Source: a virus
Virus record (IMG/VR): IMGVR_UViG_3300025133_006890
Span: 1-64,000 of that record
Direction: 5' to 3' (one strand)
DNA: 64,000 nt
Positions within the stretch are counted from its first letter, which is position 1, and every line of letters begins with the position of its first letter. The notes under the pieces are model-generated. The model was not told the DNA's origin. It made no database searches and saw only the letters and a list, made by a program, of their open reading frames with translations. Shown one piece after another: positions 43,582-54,500 of the stretch. The translations under genes were made by a program, and so were the position numbers.

Positions 43582-44424
43582 ATGATTGGTTTCGTGACAT
43601 ATACTAGTACGATTTTACAAGTCTTAATCGAGGATCGGATCAGAAGTTTTTTGTTTGATAAGATGATGCTGTTGGAACTTTATCAGACAAAGCGTTCAGA
43701 AATAAAGAAGTTTGTAGAATCTGGGGAGAATCTTTCGGAAAACTCCATATGGTATACTGAGTTCGTGAAGGGGTTGGAAAGTGAGTCGCCCTCTGGTTCG
43801 GATGGAATTTTGAAGATGTATCTCCTTGCGGCCGCGTTCGATAAAGATTTTGATCCCGCAACAATTGATGATCTAACTAATGATGGCTGGGTCTTGAAGT
43901 CTAAGAAAAAACTATTTGACAGATTTAATTTCATTTTTCGAGAAACTGCTGGAGTTCTATCTAGGTATGACCCAAAAACCCAGACCATCGCGAAGGAAGA
44001 TAAGACAAAAATAATGCAGTCAGAAGAAACAAATGATAAGTTTTGGGCTGAGCAATTTGAAACCATAAAGAAAACCTCTTCGCTGAAGGACTACAAGTTT
44101 TGGTTGGCCTTGCACGAAGCCACTCTCAAAGCGATCCAGAAAAAGCTAGACGCCTTATCTGGGACAAAAGATGAAATCGTCAATGCCAATCCGCAAATAA
44201 AGGAACTTAAGAATAATTATTTAAACAATAAAAAGTTTGCTGAACTTGTCGAAGAGCATAAAAAGGCATTAATGAAGGATATAGAGGAGAACACAGAGGC
44301 CACCAACAAGATTCAAAAATCAATAGATTCTGTGAAAGCGATTCTCGACACGGCCAAAGATCGGATTGATCAACAGCGAAAGATTACTGAAATCATGAAA
44401 GAAATAATGGAAACAATAAACTAA
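43582..44424 (+). CDS. Coiled-coil protein of the tail module
   Basis: This is a 280-residue, mostly alpha-helical protein. From about residue 175 to the end it is a long charged helix with heptad-like spacing (KALMKDIEENTEATNKIQKS, AILDTAKDRID). It lies directly before the gp25 gene and overlaps its start by one base. A chaperone or wedge-scaffolding part is possible. No family recognised. Confidence 0.58.
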   Translation: MIGFVTYTSTILQVLIEDRIRSFLFDKMMLLELYQTKRSEIKKFVESGENLSENSIWYTEFVKGLESESPSGSDGILKMYLLAAAFDKDFDPATIDDLTNDGWVLKSKKKLFDRFNFIFRETAGVLSRYDPKTQTIAKEDKTKIMQSEETNDKFWAEQFETIKKTSSLKDYKFWLALHEATLKAIQKKLDALSGTKDEIVNANPQIKELKNNYLNNKKFAELVEEHKKALMKDIEENTEATNKIQKSIDSVKAILDTAKDRIDQQRKITEIMKEIMETIN

Positions 44425-44804
44425 TGACAACGGGGATATCCATCAAACTGCCAGCAAGTTATGATCCAGAAGACGGACCATTCGCACTAACGAAGACGAT
44501 CCCACAGGCGATCAAACAGAATTTCAGGAATCTCGTTATGACCAATCCCGGCGAGCGCGTGATGAATAGCGATTTTGGAGTTGGCATCAGAGTGCTCTTG
44601 TTTGAAAACATAGACACAGACATCTCAGAGAGGATACGAGAGAGATTGTTCGATCAGGTGAACAGGTATATGCCGTTCATAAAGATAATAAAATTCGAAA
44701 CAAATTATGATGAAAGTAATTACTTATGGAACATCACGATAAAGTACGCAATCGAAACAATTGGTATTCCAGACGAGTTGTCGGTCAGCGTTGCAGACCT
44801 TTAA
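44424..44804 (+). CDS. Baseplate wedge protein, T4 gp25-like
   Basis: The 126-residue protein matches the GPW/gp25 family: AIKQNFRNLVMTNPGERVM and FGVGIRVLLFEN (29-62) are the hallmark segments, followed by an amphipathic DISERIRERLFDQV helix and a beta sheet. gp25-type proteins sit at the inner baseplate next to the sheath and form the wedge core with gp6. It lies directly upstream of the gp6-like gene, as in T4-like phages. The old name baseplate lysozyme is not supported by a catalytic motif here. Confidence 0.93.
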   Translation: MTTGISIKLPASYDPEDGPFALTKTIPQAIKQNFRNLVMTNPGERVMNSDFGVGIRVLLFENIDTDISERIRERLFDQVNRYMPFIKIIKFETNYDESNYLWNITIKYAIETIGIPDELSVSVADL

Positions 44805-44819
44805 GATTGGAATAAGAAA

Positions 44820-46613
44820 ATGACTACAAAAAAGCCACCTGTCAAATACATTAACAGAGACTTTGAATCTATCAAGCAAGACTTGGTTAATTATGCCAAA
44901 GTTTATTATCCGGAGACTTTTAGAGACTTCAATGAAGCCAGCTTTGGAGCTTTGATGTTGGATATGGTTGCCTATGTAGGAGACATGTTATCGTTTTATG
45001 TAGACTATCAAACCAACGAGTCATATTTAGATTCCGCAATTGAAACAAAGAACGTTGTCAAGCAGGCAAAGCAAATGGGTTTTAAATACCCAGGAACCCC
45101 AGCCTCAACTGGAGTTGTGACTTTATATGCAACAATTCAGGCTACTTCGGCAGGGTCAGGCCCAGACACGACCGCAATTCCAATTCTCATGAGGGGTACG
45201 ACATTTACTTCCAATTCTGGAGCTACATTCACTTTGCTTGAAGATGTTGACTTCTCGAATACAAAAGTGGAGCAGGTTGTTGCAACAGTCAATTCAGATG
45301 GTCAGCCAACCTCATACGCCCTCAGAGCCTCTGGTCAGGTTGTTTCCGGCCGAGTTGCGAGCGAGATTGTTGATGTCGGTCCATATGAGAAATTTAAGAA
45401 GATTGCTCTAGCTGGTGAAAATATAACAGAAATTCTATCTGTTCATGATTTTGAGGGCCACGAATACTTTGAAGTTGATTATCTGTCACAAAATTTGATT
45501 TTTCAATCAATTAGAAATCGCGTGTCGGCCGACAAGGAGCTGGTTCCTTATCTGGTTCGAGAGATATTAACCCCTCGCAGGTTTGTTGTCGAATTTAATG
45601 AGGACTTTGAAACTTTTTTGCAGTTTGGATATGGCTCGGAAGAGACACTGAAGGATAATAGTTTCCCAGATCCTGCGACATCTGTACTCCAAATACATGG
45701 AAAGAAATATTATAAAGACGATTCATTTGATCCAAATCTTATGATGAAGACTGATAAGTTTGGTATTGTCCCTCCACAAGGAAGGCTAACTGTTCAATAT
45801 AGAGCCAATACTGCCGCAGACGTAAATATTTCTGCTGGTGCTCTCAGTAGAATTACAAGTCCGATTGTGTCTTTTGGAACAAACACTCCACCAGCAGCCA
45901 CAAGTAACGCGGTGATCGCTTCTTTAGAAGTGGAAAATGAAAAGCCCATTCTCGGACAAACAAGCATCATAACAAACGAAGAAATCAGAACAAGAGCTAT
46001 TGATAATTTTGCTTCACAGAATAGAGCAGTAACAAAACAGGACTATATCAACATTATCTATAGAATGCCTTCTCGTTTTGGAGTCATTAAGAGGGCGAAC
46101 ATCGTACAAGACAAGGATTCTTTTAAGAGGAATCTAAACTTATATGTTGTATCTGAGAATGTTGATGGAAATCTGACCGAGGCACCGTCGTCTTTGAAGA
46201 ATAATTTAAAGAAATGGGTTAGCCAATATAAGATGATCAACGATACTATTGATATATTAGATGGCAGAATCGCAAACATTGGGGTTGAGTTTGAGGTGGT
46301 AGGGGTTTTAGAGAAGGGAACAACAGAAGTTCTTAGCAAATCTATCGAAGCTGTCAAAAACAAACTTTCAGACGTTCTCTTTTTTGGCCAGCCGTTTTAC
46401 ATTCAGGACATTTTCAAAATATTGAATGATTTGCCAGAAGTCATTGACACGAAGTATGTAAAAATTGTTAACAAGCGGGGAACTAGATATAGTACCACAA
46501 ATTATAACGTGGAAGCCAGCATCACAAAAGATAGTAAGTTTATTGTAGTGCCAGAAGATGTGATTTTGGAATTGAGATTTCCCGATGAAGACATCGTTGG
46601 AGTTGTTAGTTAA
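44820..46613 (+). CDS. Baseplate wedge protein, T4 gp6/baseplate-J-like
   Basis: The 597-residue protein starts YINRDFESIKQDLVNYAK, then NEASFGALMLDMVAYVGDML and DSAIETKNVVKQAKQMGFKY, the conserved N-terminal pattern of gp6-like wedge proteins. The C-terminal part includes RTRAIDNFASQNRAVTKQDY, also a baseplate-J hallmark. Two copies per wedge usually form the ring that triggers sheath contraction. It follows the gp25-like gene with a 15-base gap. Confidence 0.93.
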   Translation: MTTKKPPVKYINRDFESIKQDLVNYAKVYYPETFRDFNEASFGALMLDMVAYVGDMLSFYVDYQTNESYLDSAIETKNVVKQAKQMGFKYPGTPASTGVVTLYATIQATSAGSGPDTTAIPILMRGTTFTSNSGATFTLLEDVDFSNTKVEQVVATVNSDGQPTSYALRASGQVVSGRVASEIVDVGPYEKFKKIALAGENITEILSVHDFEGHEYFEVDYLSQNLIFQSIRNRVSADKELVPYLVREILTPRRFVVEFNEDFETFLQFGYGSEETLKDNSFPDPATSVLQIHGKKYYKDDSFDPNLMMKTDKFGIVPPQGRLTVQYRANTAADVNISAGALSRITSPIVSFGTNTPPAATSNAVIASLEVENEKPILGQTSIITNEEIRTRAIDNFASQNRAVTKQDYINIIYRMPSRFGVIKRANIVQDKDSFKRNLNLYVVSENVDGNLTEAPSSLKNNLKKWVSQYKMINDTIDILDGRIANIGVEFEVVGVLEKGTTEVLSKSIEAVKNKLSDVLFFGQPFYIQDIFKILNDLPEVIDTKYVKIVNKRGTRYSTTNYNVEASITKDSKFIVVPEDVILELRFPDEDIVGVVS

Positions 46614-48086
46614 ATGGGCATAAAAAGATATTACGCAAACAAAGATGCAACAATAACAGACGCTTTTAAGTCGAACCTGATTACCAGGGCGACGGCAAGC
46701 AACATGGGAGCTTCTGATGTGTTGGAAGTATTCTCAATCTATGGACAAGCAACGACCTCATCTGCTGAGCTTTCGAGAGTTTTGGTTGAATTCCCGGTGA
46801 TGACAGATTTGTCAGCAAGCAGAGATGATTCTGTAATTCCAGCCTCCGGAAGTGTTAAATTCTTTCTGAAACTATACAATGCCGAACACACCGAAACTCT
46901 TCCTTCTGATTTCTCACTAACTGTTGCGGCAGTTAGCAGGTCTTGGGACGAGGGCGTCGGCCTGGACATGGAAACATATTTAGATGAGGACGCGGCTAAC
47001 TGGACATTTGCATCTTCTGGAGTGTTGTGGACAGCACCTGGCGGAGATTTTTTAAATGCAGCATCAAACATAACAAAGGATCCTAACTTTATTGTAGGAA
47101 CTGAAGACTTAGAGTTGGACGTAACCGATGTTGTTGAGCAGTGGCTCGATGGCACCGTGAGCCATAATGGATTTGGCATCTATATGTCTTCCAGCTTCGA
47201 AGCATCATCAAGCTTGAATTTGACAGGTTCTACTCGTTCTTATTACACAAAGAAGTTCTTTGCAAGAAAGAGTGAATTTTTCTTTAAGCGCCCAGCAATA
47301 GAGGCCAGATGGGACTCTTCAATCACAGACGATGCAGGCAATTTCTATCTCAGTTCATCTCTGATGCCGTCAGAGAGTAATTTGAATTCAGTGTATTTGT
47401 ATAATGTTGTCGGCGGTCAGCTAAGAGATATCCCGTCTATTGGTACTGGAGTAATAACCGCTAGCGTATATGGAGCATTGGCGAACAATCAAGATAAGAT
47501 TACTCTTCCTATCGGCGGAGATGTCGTCGGTGATGGCGACACTAACGTGACTGGCGGCTGGCAAGCGACAGGAATATATTCAGCATCCTTTGCTTATAGT
47601 AGCTCTGTCACCCCGGTATATGTTGTTTGGTCAGATAGTTCAAATCAATTCCAAAGCAGCTCTGCGATCACTGTAAAGACATATTCTGCCGGCAATTCAA
47701 ACTTTACCACATCCTATGTTACTACAATTATTGGTCTTAAGCCTACATATAGCATACAAGAAACGGCCAGATTCCGAGTGTTTGTCCGACCAAGGGATTG
47801 GAGTCCAACGGTTTATACTGTTTCATCGACTGCTATTGCTGTGACTCCAATAGAAAAATCATATTATAAGATTTATAGAGTTTCTGATGGGCTAGAAGTT
47901 GTACCATACGGCACAGGTTCTACTACAGAACACACAAGAATGTCATATGATTCTCAAGGAAACTATTTTGACTTTGACATTTCTATGTTAGAACCAGACT
48001 TTCAATATGGATTAAAGTTTATGCACCGAGTTAATGGCTTGTTGGCAGAACAAAAAGAAGCATTTAAGTTTAGAGTCGAATCATAA
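46614..48086 (+). CDS. Structural protein with DNRLRE-like domain
   Basis: The 490-residue protein has an N-terminal beta-rich part (about 1-225) in which LDVTDVVEQWLDG followed by GFGIYMSSS is the pattern of DNRLRE-type carbohydrate-binding domains. The rest is Ser/Thr/Tyr-rich beta structure (fibronectin-like sandwiches) typical of fibres. Position immediately after gp6 suggests a baseplate or fibre-attachment protein. No exact T4 counterpart assigned. Confidence 0.68.
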   Translation: MGIKRYYANKDATITDAFKSNLITRATASNMGASDVLEVFSIYGQATTSSAELSRVLVEFPVMTDLSASRDDSVIPASGSVKFFLKLYNAEHTETLPSDFSLTVAAVSRSWDEGVGLDMETYLDEDAANWTFASSGVLWTAPGGDFLNAASNITKDPNFIVGTEDLELDVTDVVEQWLDGTVSHNGFGIYMSSSFEASSSLNLTGSTRSYYTKKFFARKSEFFFKRPAIEARWDSSITDDAGNFYLSSSLMPSESNLNSVYLYNVVGGQLRDIPSIGTGVITASVYGALANNQDKITLPIGGDVVGDGDTNVTGGWQATGIYSASFAYSSSVTPVYVVWSDSSNQFQSSSAITVKTYSAGNSNFTTSYVTTIIGLKPTYSIQETARFRVFVRPRDWSPTVYTVSSTAIAVTPIEKSYYKIYRVSDGLEVVPYGTGSTTEHTRMSYDSQGNYFDFDISMLEPDFQYGLKFMHRVNGLLAEQKEAFKFRVES

Positions 48087-48089
48087 AAA

Positions 48090-51000
48090 ATGAGCACCAA
48101 ATCATTATTTGAAAAAGCGCGCTTGGTTTCCCAAAGGGGTCTCGAAAAGAAATCGACTCTCGATTTGCAATCAGAGGTTGAATCCCGCGATCACATTAAA
48201 TCAATTTCAGACACCAAAGATCAATTCATTCCAGAGATTGACTTTAGCAATCCTAAGAATTTTGTCAAATATGGCCAAGCCGGTGAGTATTATACCAACG
48301 CGCTTAATAGAATTTGTAAACAATATCCATATGATGGCACACTGGAGGAGAAAAGAACATTTTATAACAACTTGACCCCGCTGGAGAAATGGTTTTATGA
48401 TAATGAATATCCTAAAACAAATGGTCATGGAATAATTGGAAATACATGGGACCGGGGCGGAAGCGAGAGTGGACAACAGTTTGGCAAAACCAACACTTTA
48501 GAATATATTTCAATTGTAGGCGGCCCCGGCATAAACAATATTTACGACTTGCCGACAGATCGCGGAAACAATTTGAGATTTGATCTAAAAAAGGGGAATA
48601 CTGTTGAATTTTGGATGAAGAAAGAGGGTTTTGTTGGCTTGGCTGGCGGATCCACAAGAGAAGTAATTTTTGATTTATGGAATAGTCAATCGTTGAGCGA
48701 CAGTCGTTATGGGCGATTAACTTTATATCTTGACAGTAACTCCACAGAAGTTCACAAGATGTTTTGTCATATCAGCTCTGGATCTACGACAAGCTCGGCC
48801 CAACTAGGCACGGGCTTAACTACAATCGCGGATAATAAGTGGCATCATTATGCAGTTGTCTTGCTGTCTGGCAGCCAGTCCACCAAGGAGTCAGCCCAGT
48901 CTGGCATACGCACAGAACTCTATGTAGACGGCCAGCAGACGGACGTAGACATCAGCACGAGTGGTAACATGTCTTACGTGTCGGGAGCGATTCAGGCGAA
49001 TCTGGGGGCTCTACGGAGCCTATGGACGGGTGACAACATTTCGGAGATCGGCTGGGGCAAGCTGTCCGCATCAATTGATGAATTTAGATATTGGAAAATT
49101 AATAGAACTCCAAAACAGATTGGCAGCAATTATTTTGTGCCAGTCGGAGGGGGCGTAAATGCTAGCATAGTCAACAAGGATTTAGGCGTTTATTATAAAT
49201 TTAATGAAGGTATCACTGGAACGTCCAGTAAAGATTCAACTGTTCTTGATTATTCGGGCAGATTGGCAAACGGATCGTGGGTTGGATACTCTTCGACAGA
49301 ATCGAGAAGCACCGGTTCCGCAATTGTGGCAGCCGGCTTCACAAAAGAAGAAAAAGACCCAATTATTTATAGCACCCATCTGGATGTTCAGAGGATTACA
49401 ACAAAATATAACACAATAGGGTCTGAACACGACTTGTCAAACACAACCAGCCTCTACAATATGATTCCATCATTCGCGAGAGAAGAAGACCAGAACACAT
49501 CCTCAGAGTTGAAGAGAATTTTACAGATTATGGGAAGTTATTTTGATACAATCCATAGTCAAATCACAAACATTAAAGACCTTAAAGAGCCTTCTTATGC
49601 CTCAAGCAGCATGACGCCGAACGTACACAACAATAAGTTGCTGACATCTGTTGGTTTTGATGTTTCTGAAATCTTTGTTCAAGCCGGCGTTATGGAACAT
49701 TTGCTGGCCAAAGATCATAATGGTGTTTACGAAAAGGATATTGGTGAAGTAAAGAATCTAATTTATAAGAATATCTATAACAATTTAGTCTATATCAACA
49801 AAACTAAGGGAACAGAAAAGTCTTTTCGTAACCTGTTTAGATGTTTCGGCGTAGACCACGACTTAGTTAAACTAAACATATACAGCGATAATGCAGAGTT
49901 TGTGATCGAAGATACTTATGAGAATGTTTCAATACCAACAACGACCATTGATTTCACAGGCATCAACGTTCCGAGCAATCAGAAGGCGACGATTTATCAG
50001 TACGCCAGCAGCTCTCATGATGCTGCATTTATTTCATCTTCTGAAGATTTAAGCTATGCAATGACTGCTGAAGCGGAAGTATTCTTCCCGCTGACAACAG
50101 ATATCCCAGGAATCTCTGGTTCTGGCTTGTTAACATCTTCTTTGTTTGGGTGCCATTCGGCAACCGGAGCGTTGGATGGGACTTATATTCAATATGGTGC
50201 CGACCCTGATAGGGGATTCCAAGTCCACGCCATTCGGCCAGCAGCTTCGGGAGATAATGCATACTTTATGTTGACTTCTTCTGCGGGGTATTTCCCGACC
50301 CTGACTTCTTCCGTGTATGAAGACGTTTATGACAACTCAAAGTGGAATTTTGCCGTTAGGTTGAAGATGGATGATTTTGCCTATTCGGTTGGAGCTACCG
50401 CTTCCAACTCTGCGTCATATGAATTCTATGGAGTAAACATGAATGCTGGCGAGCAAATAAATATGTTCTCCCTTAAGTCATCTTTAACGTCCTCAATCGC
50501 AGAAACATTTTTATCTGGAACGAACAAGAGATTTTATGTTGGCGCGCAGCGCAGAGATTTTACCGGAAGTTTGATTCACAAGTCCGACGTTAGGTTTTCG
50601 TCTTTGAGATATTGGCAAGATTATGTGACAGATACTGAAATCGAACAACATGCAAAAAATCCAAACAATTATGGTAGAGAGCGCCCGCTTGAGAACTCAA
50701 CGTTGTTTAGTTTGAGCGCGAGCAACACAGAACATTTGCCAAGGATTGATACACTAGCCCTTAATTGGGATTTCTCAACTCTTTCTGGCAGTGATGCAAA
50801 TGGAAATCTGGCAGTTATCGATGTATCTTCCGGGTCATCAGCGCTAAAAGACCGCTATACGAGATTCAACGTCGGTCAGGTTATAAAGAACAACCACACG
50901 GGCCTTGGAGAATTCTTTAAAGCCAGTACCGAAGTGGTTTCTATAGAGCATGTTAGCGCCCAGAGGTTGTTGCAGCCCGAGAATATTCACTCAGCAGAGC

Positions 51001-51557
51001 TTATTAAAATTCTTAGTAAAGATGACAACACCTTCACAAGAGAATCACAACCCGTTCGATACACATTCTCAGTTGAGATGAGCATGTATGAGATTATATC
51101 CCGTGAAATGTTGAACTTTTTCTCTTCGATAGTCGAGTTTAATAACTTGATTGGCGAGCCAAAATATATGTACAGGAGTAATTATAAGGATTTAGAGAAG
51201 CTTAGACACCTATTCTTTGAAAAAGTTTCCAAGAAGCCAGATTTGCAAAAATTTATTAATCTATATAAGTGGTTTGATTCTGCTTTAGATACTGTTATTG
51301 GGAATTTGATTCCATTATCTGCCAATGTGTTTGATGGAGTTAGAACTATCGTCGAGAGCCATGTCCTTGAGAGAAACAAATACAGACACAAATATCCAGC
51401 CATTAAATCTTTTGCCGCCGGAGAAGCAAAGAAGATTCTTTTGGACACATCTGGAGTGCAAATTTCTTATAATGGCGACGTAACTTCGACACCCAAAGAT
51501 CCTGTTGGTAAAAATGTAGATCTGGATGGCATTCCTTCTACCGGGGAAAACCTATAA
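48090..51557 (+). CDS. Large baseplate/tail protein with LamG-type lectin domains
   Basis: In 1155 residues, a concanavalin-A/LamG-like domain spans about 163-345 (NTVEFWMKKEGF, KWHHYAVVLLSGS, ELYVDGQQ, EFRYWKINRTPKQI). A second probable one lies around 655-865 (KWNFAVRLKM, RYWQDYVTD). Between them, KNIYNNLVYINKTKGTEKSF and FRCFGV (about 560-588) match the tail-protein-I type baseplate core. The C-terminus (about 1000-1110) is helical and charged. The lectin inserts may bind host sugars. Codon and base composition change sharply within the first lectin domain. Confidence 0.72.
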   Translation: MSTKSLFEKARLVSQRGLEKKSTLDLQSEVESRDHIKSISDTKDQFIPEIDFSNPKNFVKYGQAGEYYTNALNRICKQYPYDGTLEEKRTFYNNLTPLEKWFYDNEYPKTNGHGIIGNTWDRGGSESGQQFGKTNTLEYISIVGGPGINNIYDLPTDRGNNLRFDLKKGNTVEFWMKKEGFVGLAGGSTREVIFDLWNSQSLSDSRYGRLTLYLDSNSTEVHKMFCHISSGSTTSSAQLGTGLTTIADNKWHHYAVVLLSGSQSTKESAQSGIRTELYVDGQQTDVDISTSGNMSYVSGAIQANLGALRSLWTGDNISEIGWGKLSASIDEFRYWKINRTPKQIGSNYFVPVGGGVNASIVNKDLGVYYKFNEGITGTSSKDSTVLDYSGRLANGSWVGYSSTESRSTGSAIVAAGFTKEEKDPIIYSTHLDVQRITTKYNTIGSEHDLSNTTSLYNMIPSFAREEDQNTSSELKRILQIMGSYFDTIHSQITNIKDLKEPSYASSSMTPNVHNNKLLTSVGFDVSEIFVQAGVMEHLLAKDHNGVYEKDIGEVKNLIYKNIYNNLVYINKTKGTEKSFRNLFRCFGVDHDLVKLNIYSDNAEFVIEDTYENVSIPTTTIDFTGINVPSNQKATIYQYASSSHDAAFISSSEDLSYAMTAEAEVFFPLTTDIPGISGSGLLTSSLFGCHSATGALDGTYIQYGADPDRGFQVHAIRPAASGDNAYFMLTSSAGYFPTLTSSVYEDVYDNSKWNFAVRLKMDDFAYSVGATASNSASYEFYGVNMNAGEQINMFSLKSSLTSSIAETFLSGTNKRFYVGAQRRDFTGSLIHKSDVRFSSLRYWQDYVTDTEIEQHAKNPNNYGRERPLENSTLFSLSASNTEHLPRIDTLALNWDFSTLSGSDANGNLAVIDVSSGSSALKDRYTRFNVGQVIKNNHTGLGEFFKASTEVVSIEHVSAQRLLQPENIHSAELIKILSKDDNTFTRESQPVRYTFSVEMSMYEIISREMLNFFSSIVEFNNLIGEPKYMYRSNYKDLEKLRHLFFEKVSKKPDLQKFINLYKWFDSALDTVIGNLIPLSANVFDGVRTIVESHVLERNKYRHKYPAIKSFAAGEAKKILLDTSGVQISYNGDVTSTPKDPVGKNVDLDGIPSTGENL
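48881..49080 (+). other. GC-rich patch inside the first LamG domain
   Basis: By hand count, 48901-49080 has 100 G/C in 180 bases (about 56 percent), while the next 60 bases have 17 (28 percent) and the surrounding gene is clearly AT-rich. The reading frame is unbroken. This suggests recombinational replacement of part of the lectin domain by foreign DNA. Confidence 0.7.
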
Positions 51558-54500
51558 ATGTCTAGAAGAAAGCACACATATGTAGCAAACTCACCACCTT
51601 TGACAGAAAAAGGAGAGTTCAAAGCTACATCTCAAGATCAATCGGTCAATCCAGATTGGTGGGACAATAAGGTCGAAAGAGATAGCTCTGTTTTGACTTC
51701 CAGCGATACTGGAGTTAATACCACGAGGGTGCAGCTACTACACAACAAAAAGAAAGCATACGCAACAACACAAACTTTAGAATACGATATAGTTCAGACT
51801 ATCGGCGCCAAAGAAAATGTGACTGACGGATCAAATCCTCAATATTACAAAGAGACTTTTAGAGATTCTGAGCTTACAGTAGATGATGATCCAAAGGATG
51901 GTATTTATGCTAATTTTGACACAGGGACTCTGAACAGGGCTGGAGAGCCACTAAAGGATGTTGAGAAATCAGCTGCCCTTGCTAAGTTTAAAATACCGGC
52001 AAAAGTTAAAGTTCCGATCAAAGCTTACGACGGTAGAACAAAAGCTGACAGTGCTGGCACAAAATATTATGGACAAGAAAGGTTGCCTTTTTCAATCTAT
52101 AGTTCCTCAATAGATGCTGGCTATCAAAGTAAGTTGTCAGCTATGCCACTGGGAGTGTCGGTTGAATCTCTGCATATAGATGTCAACCCCGCGACCAATG
52201 AGTCATCAATGCAGGGTCCGTTCGCAGAAAGAAACGTCGGCGGCAATATGTATCGCCATAACGATGTCCTTGAATCAGATCCTACAGCCCGCGCCGAAGG
52301 TTTCAGAATCAATATCGACACAGGCAATGCTCAAATTAGCGTACACAATCCTAAATTCGTTGATGGTGTTTATGATTCCGCTATGCCAAACGGCGCGCTG
52401 ACGAGAGAAGAAACTGCGAAACGACCCATCAACGTAAAGAACGTTCGCACATCGGCTTCGATTGCAGGCAATTATCAAAAAGATTATCAGATTGTTTTGA
52501 CGAATGATCGCTCCATTAACAATAGAAACTTTGTTAGCGGAGGTCTTCCCACAACGACGAGCGTTGAAGCGCTTACCATCGGTTGGGATTCTAATAATCA
52601 AATCAACGAGTTAGCGTTGTTAGATAGGGATAAGACGGGCAGCAGCAATCACATTATCGTTTCAAGATTTGTTGGCGGTGGCGGCCCGGAAGAAGAGTCG
52701 GAAGGATTTTTAGATTTCAATTCCGCACAGTATTCTCCATATAGCGTCTTAACATATAGAAATCTAGTACAGAGAAACGCACTAAACGAATTATACTCAA
52801 GGCACAGCGCTCAGTTTGGATATGATGGTATCTATGGCTCGCCATGGCCCGCATTCCACAAGACGCAAAGAAATACAGTGGTTAGGCCACATCGCCATTT
52901 CCATAGCAGCTCCAACAAAGCAGAGTACGTTTATGATAATGCATGGGTAACTCACGGGATTCCGAGATCGGACGTTCAATATAAGTGGATTAACGACTCT
53001 TGGATTGCTAAACACGATCCATCATCTTTACAATATTTGATAAGCAATTTTGGAGATGTATCAACGATAACATCTAGCGAGTTCTTGCCACTATTCGGAC
53101 ACCAATACAGTGCCTCCATAGATTCAATTGCCTTTGTCTCAGCCTCTGAGTTTGTTAGTTATAACGGGACTCTCGGAAGTGATAGATTCGATGACAATGC
53201 TGACATTGTGAATCTCATACCAACAGATTTTGTTAATTTAAATTATCATGTTTATGAACCAGTTACCGGCTCGACCCTTGGACATGAACCGGGCACCAGC
53301 ATTGTTACATACATCAATGAAGATTTGATCACCGAATTAACTTCTCAAGCAACTGCGTCTCTTTTGAACACTTTGCTAAATAATAGAAATGGCCCATACG
53401 GCTGGCCAACTTGGAAACAAATTAGAGTTGCCGACCACGCCGCAGCAAGATTTAGCAGAAAAAACAACTTCTTCCAAACACAGAATGAAGCTCTTGATCC
53501 GGCGACAGACAAAGTAAGCCGCAAGATAGTATCATTCCAACAAGCTCCGGTATCATCTAAGCATCACGCCGTTCAACACGAGCTTGCGGATTCAATTTTA
53601 AAATATGAATTTGGTAACAATTACAACTTCTTTGGAGAGGTTTATGACCTTGAGACTAAAAAATTAATTAACTATAACCAAAAGTTTGGAGTAGCTCAGA
53701 CTATTCCAATCCAATTGATAGATTATCTAACGGAAGAGGTTGGCAGAGTCGCTTATGCAGAAACAGTATATCCGAGAGATGAGAACGCATATAGGGATAA
53801 AACGAGATTACGCTCTAGTTTGACTTCATTCTGGAGAGACAAAATTGAAAATCGTTTTGCAGTCACAGTTGTCGGTTCACAAAATCAAGAGTTTTCTGGC
53901 AGTATTTGGCCCCTTGATGTCCTATCCTCTTCTACTGGAGAAGAAAGAAGCGGCGAATTAATGAGGCCCGACAATTGTGATTTGTATGACGATGAAGGAT
54001 ATGGCCCTTGCGAAGTGCCTCCAACTGGTGAGGAAGTTAATGCTAGATTTGGACGCTTTTACGGAACTTGCAGACCACAAAATCAAGTTCATGAATCCGC
54101 CAACAGAGGCCCATTCCACGACAAGTATGATGATTTTGCCGAAGATGTTCGATTAATTGCACAGGGTTATGGACTGGTGCCGGAATTTACAATTTCTGAT
54201 TATGTTTACATAATTGGCGACGAATATGGATTTGATTTTTATCAAGGAATCTATGATATACAACTGCCGGGTGCCCAATTAACACCGCCTGCCCTCACAT
54301 CAAGCGCTACTTTGGCAGAAAGAGATGCCCGAGCTTCTGGCAAAAATAGGGCGCCGAATCAAAACGAGTTTTATGAAACATTTGTTCACAGCGACATTAT
54401 GCAGAACATTGACAGAGTGCGAGGGAACTATGGCGAACCCATAAGTCTTTCAGTTACGTTCAATGGAGCTTTGAAACTTCTTCCCCGCGACGGATTCTAT

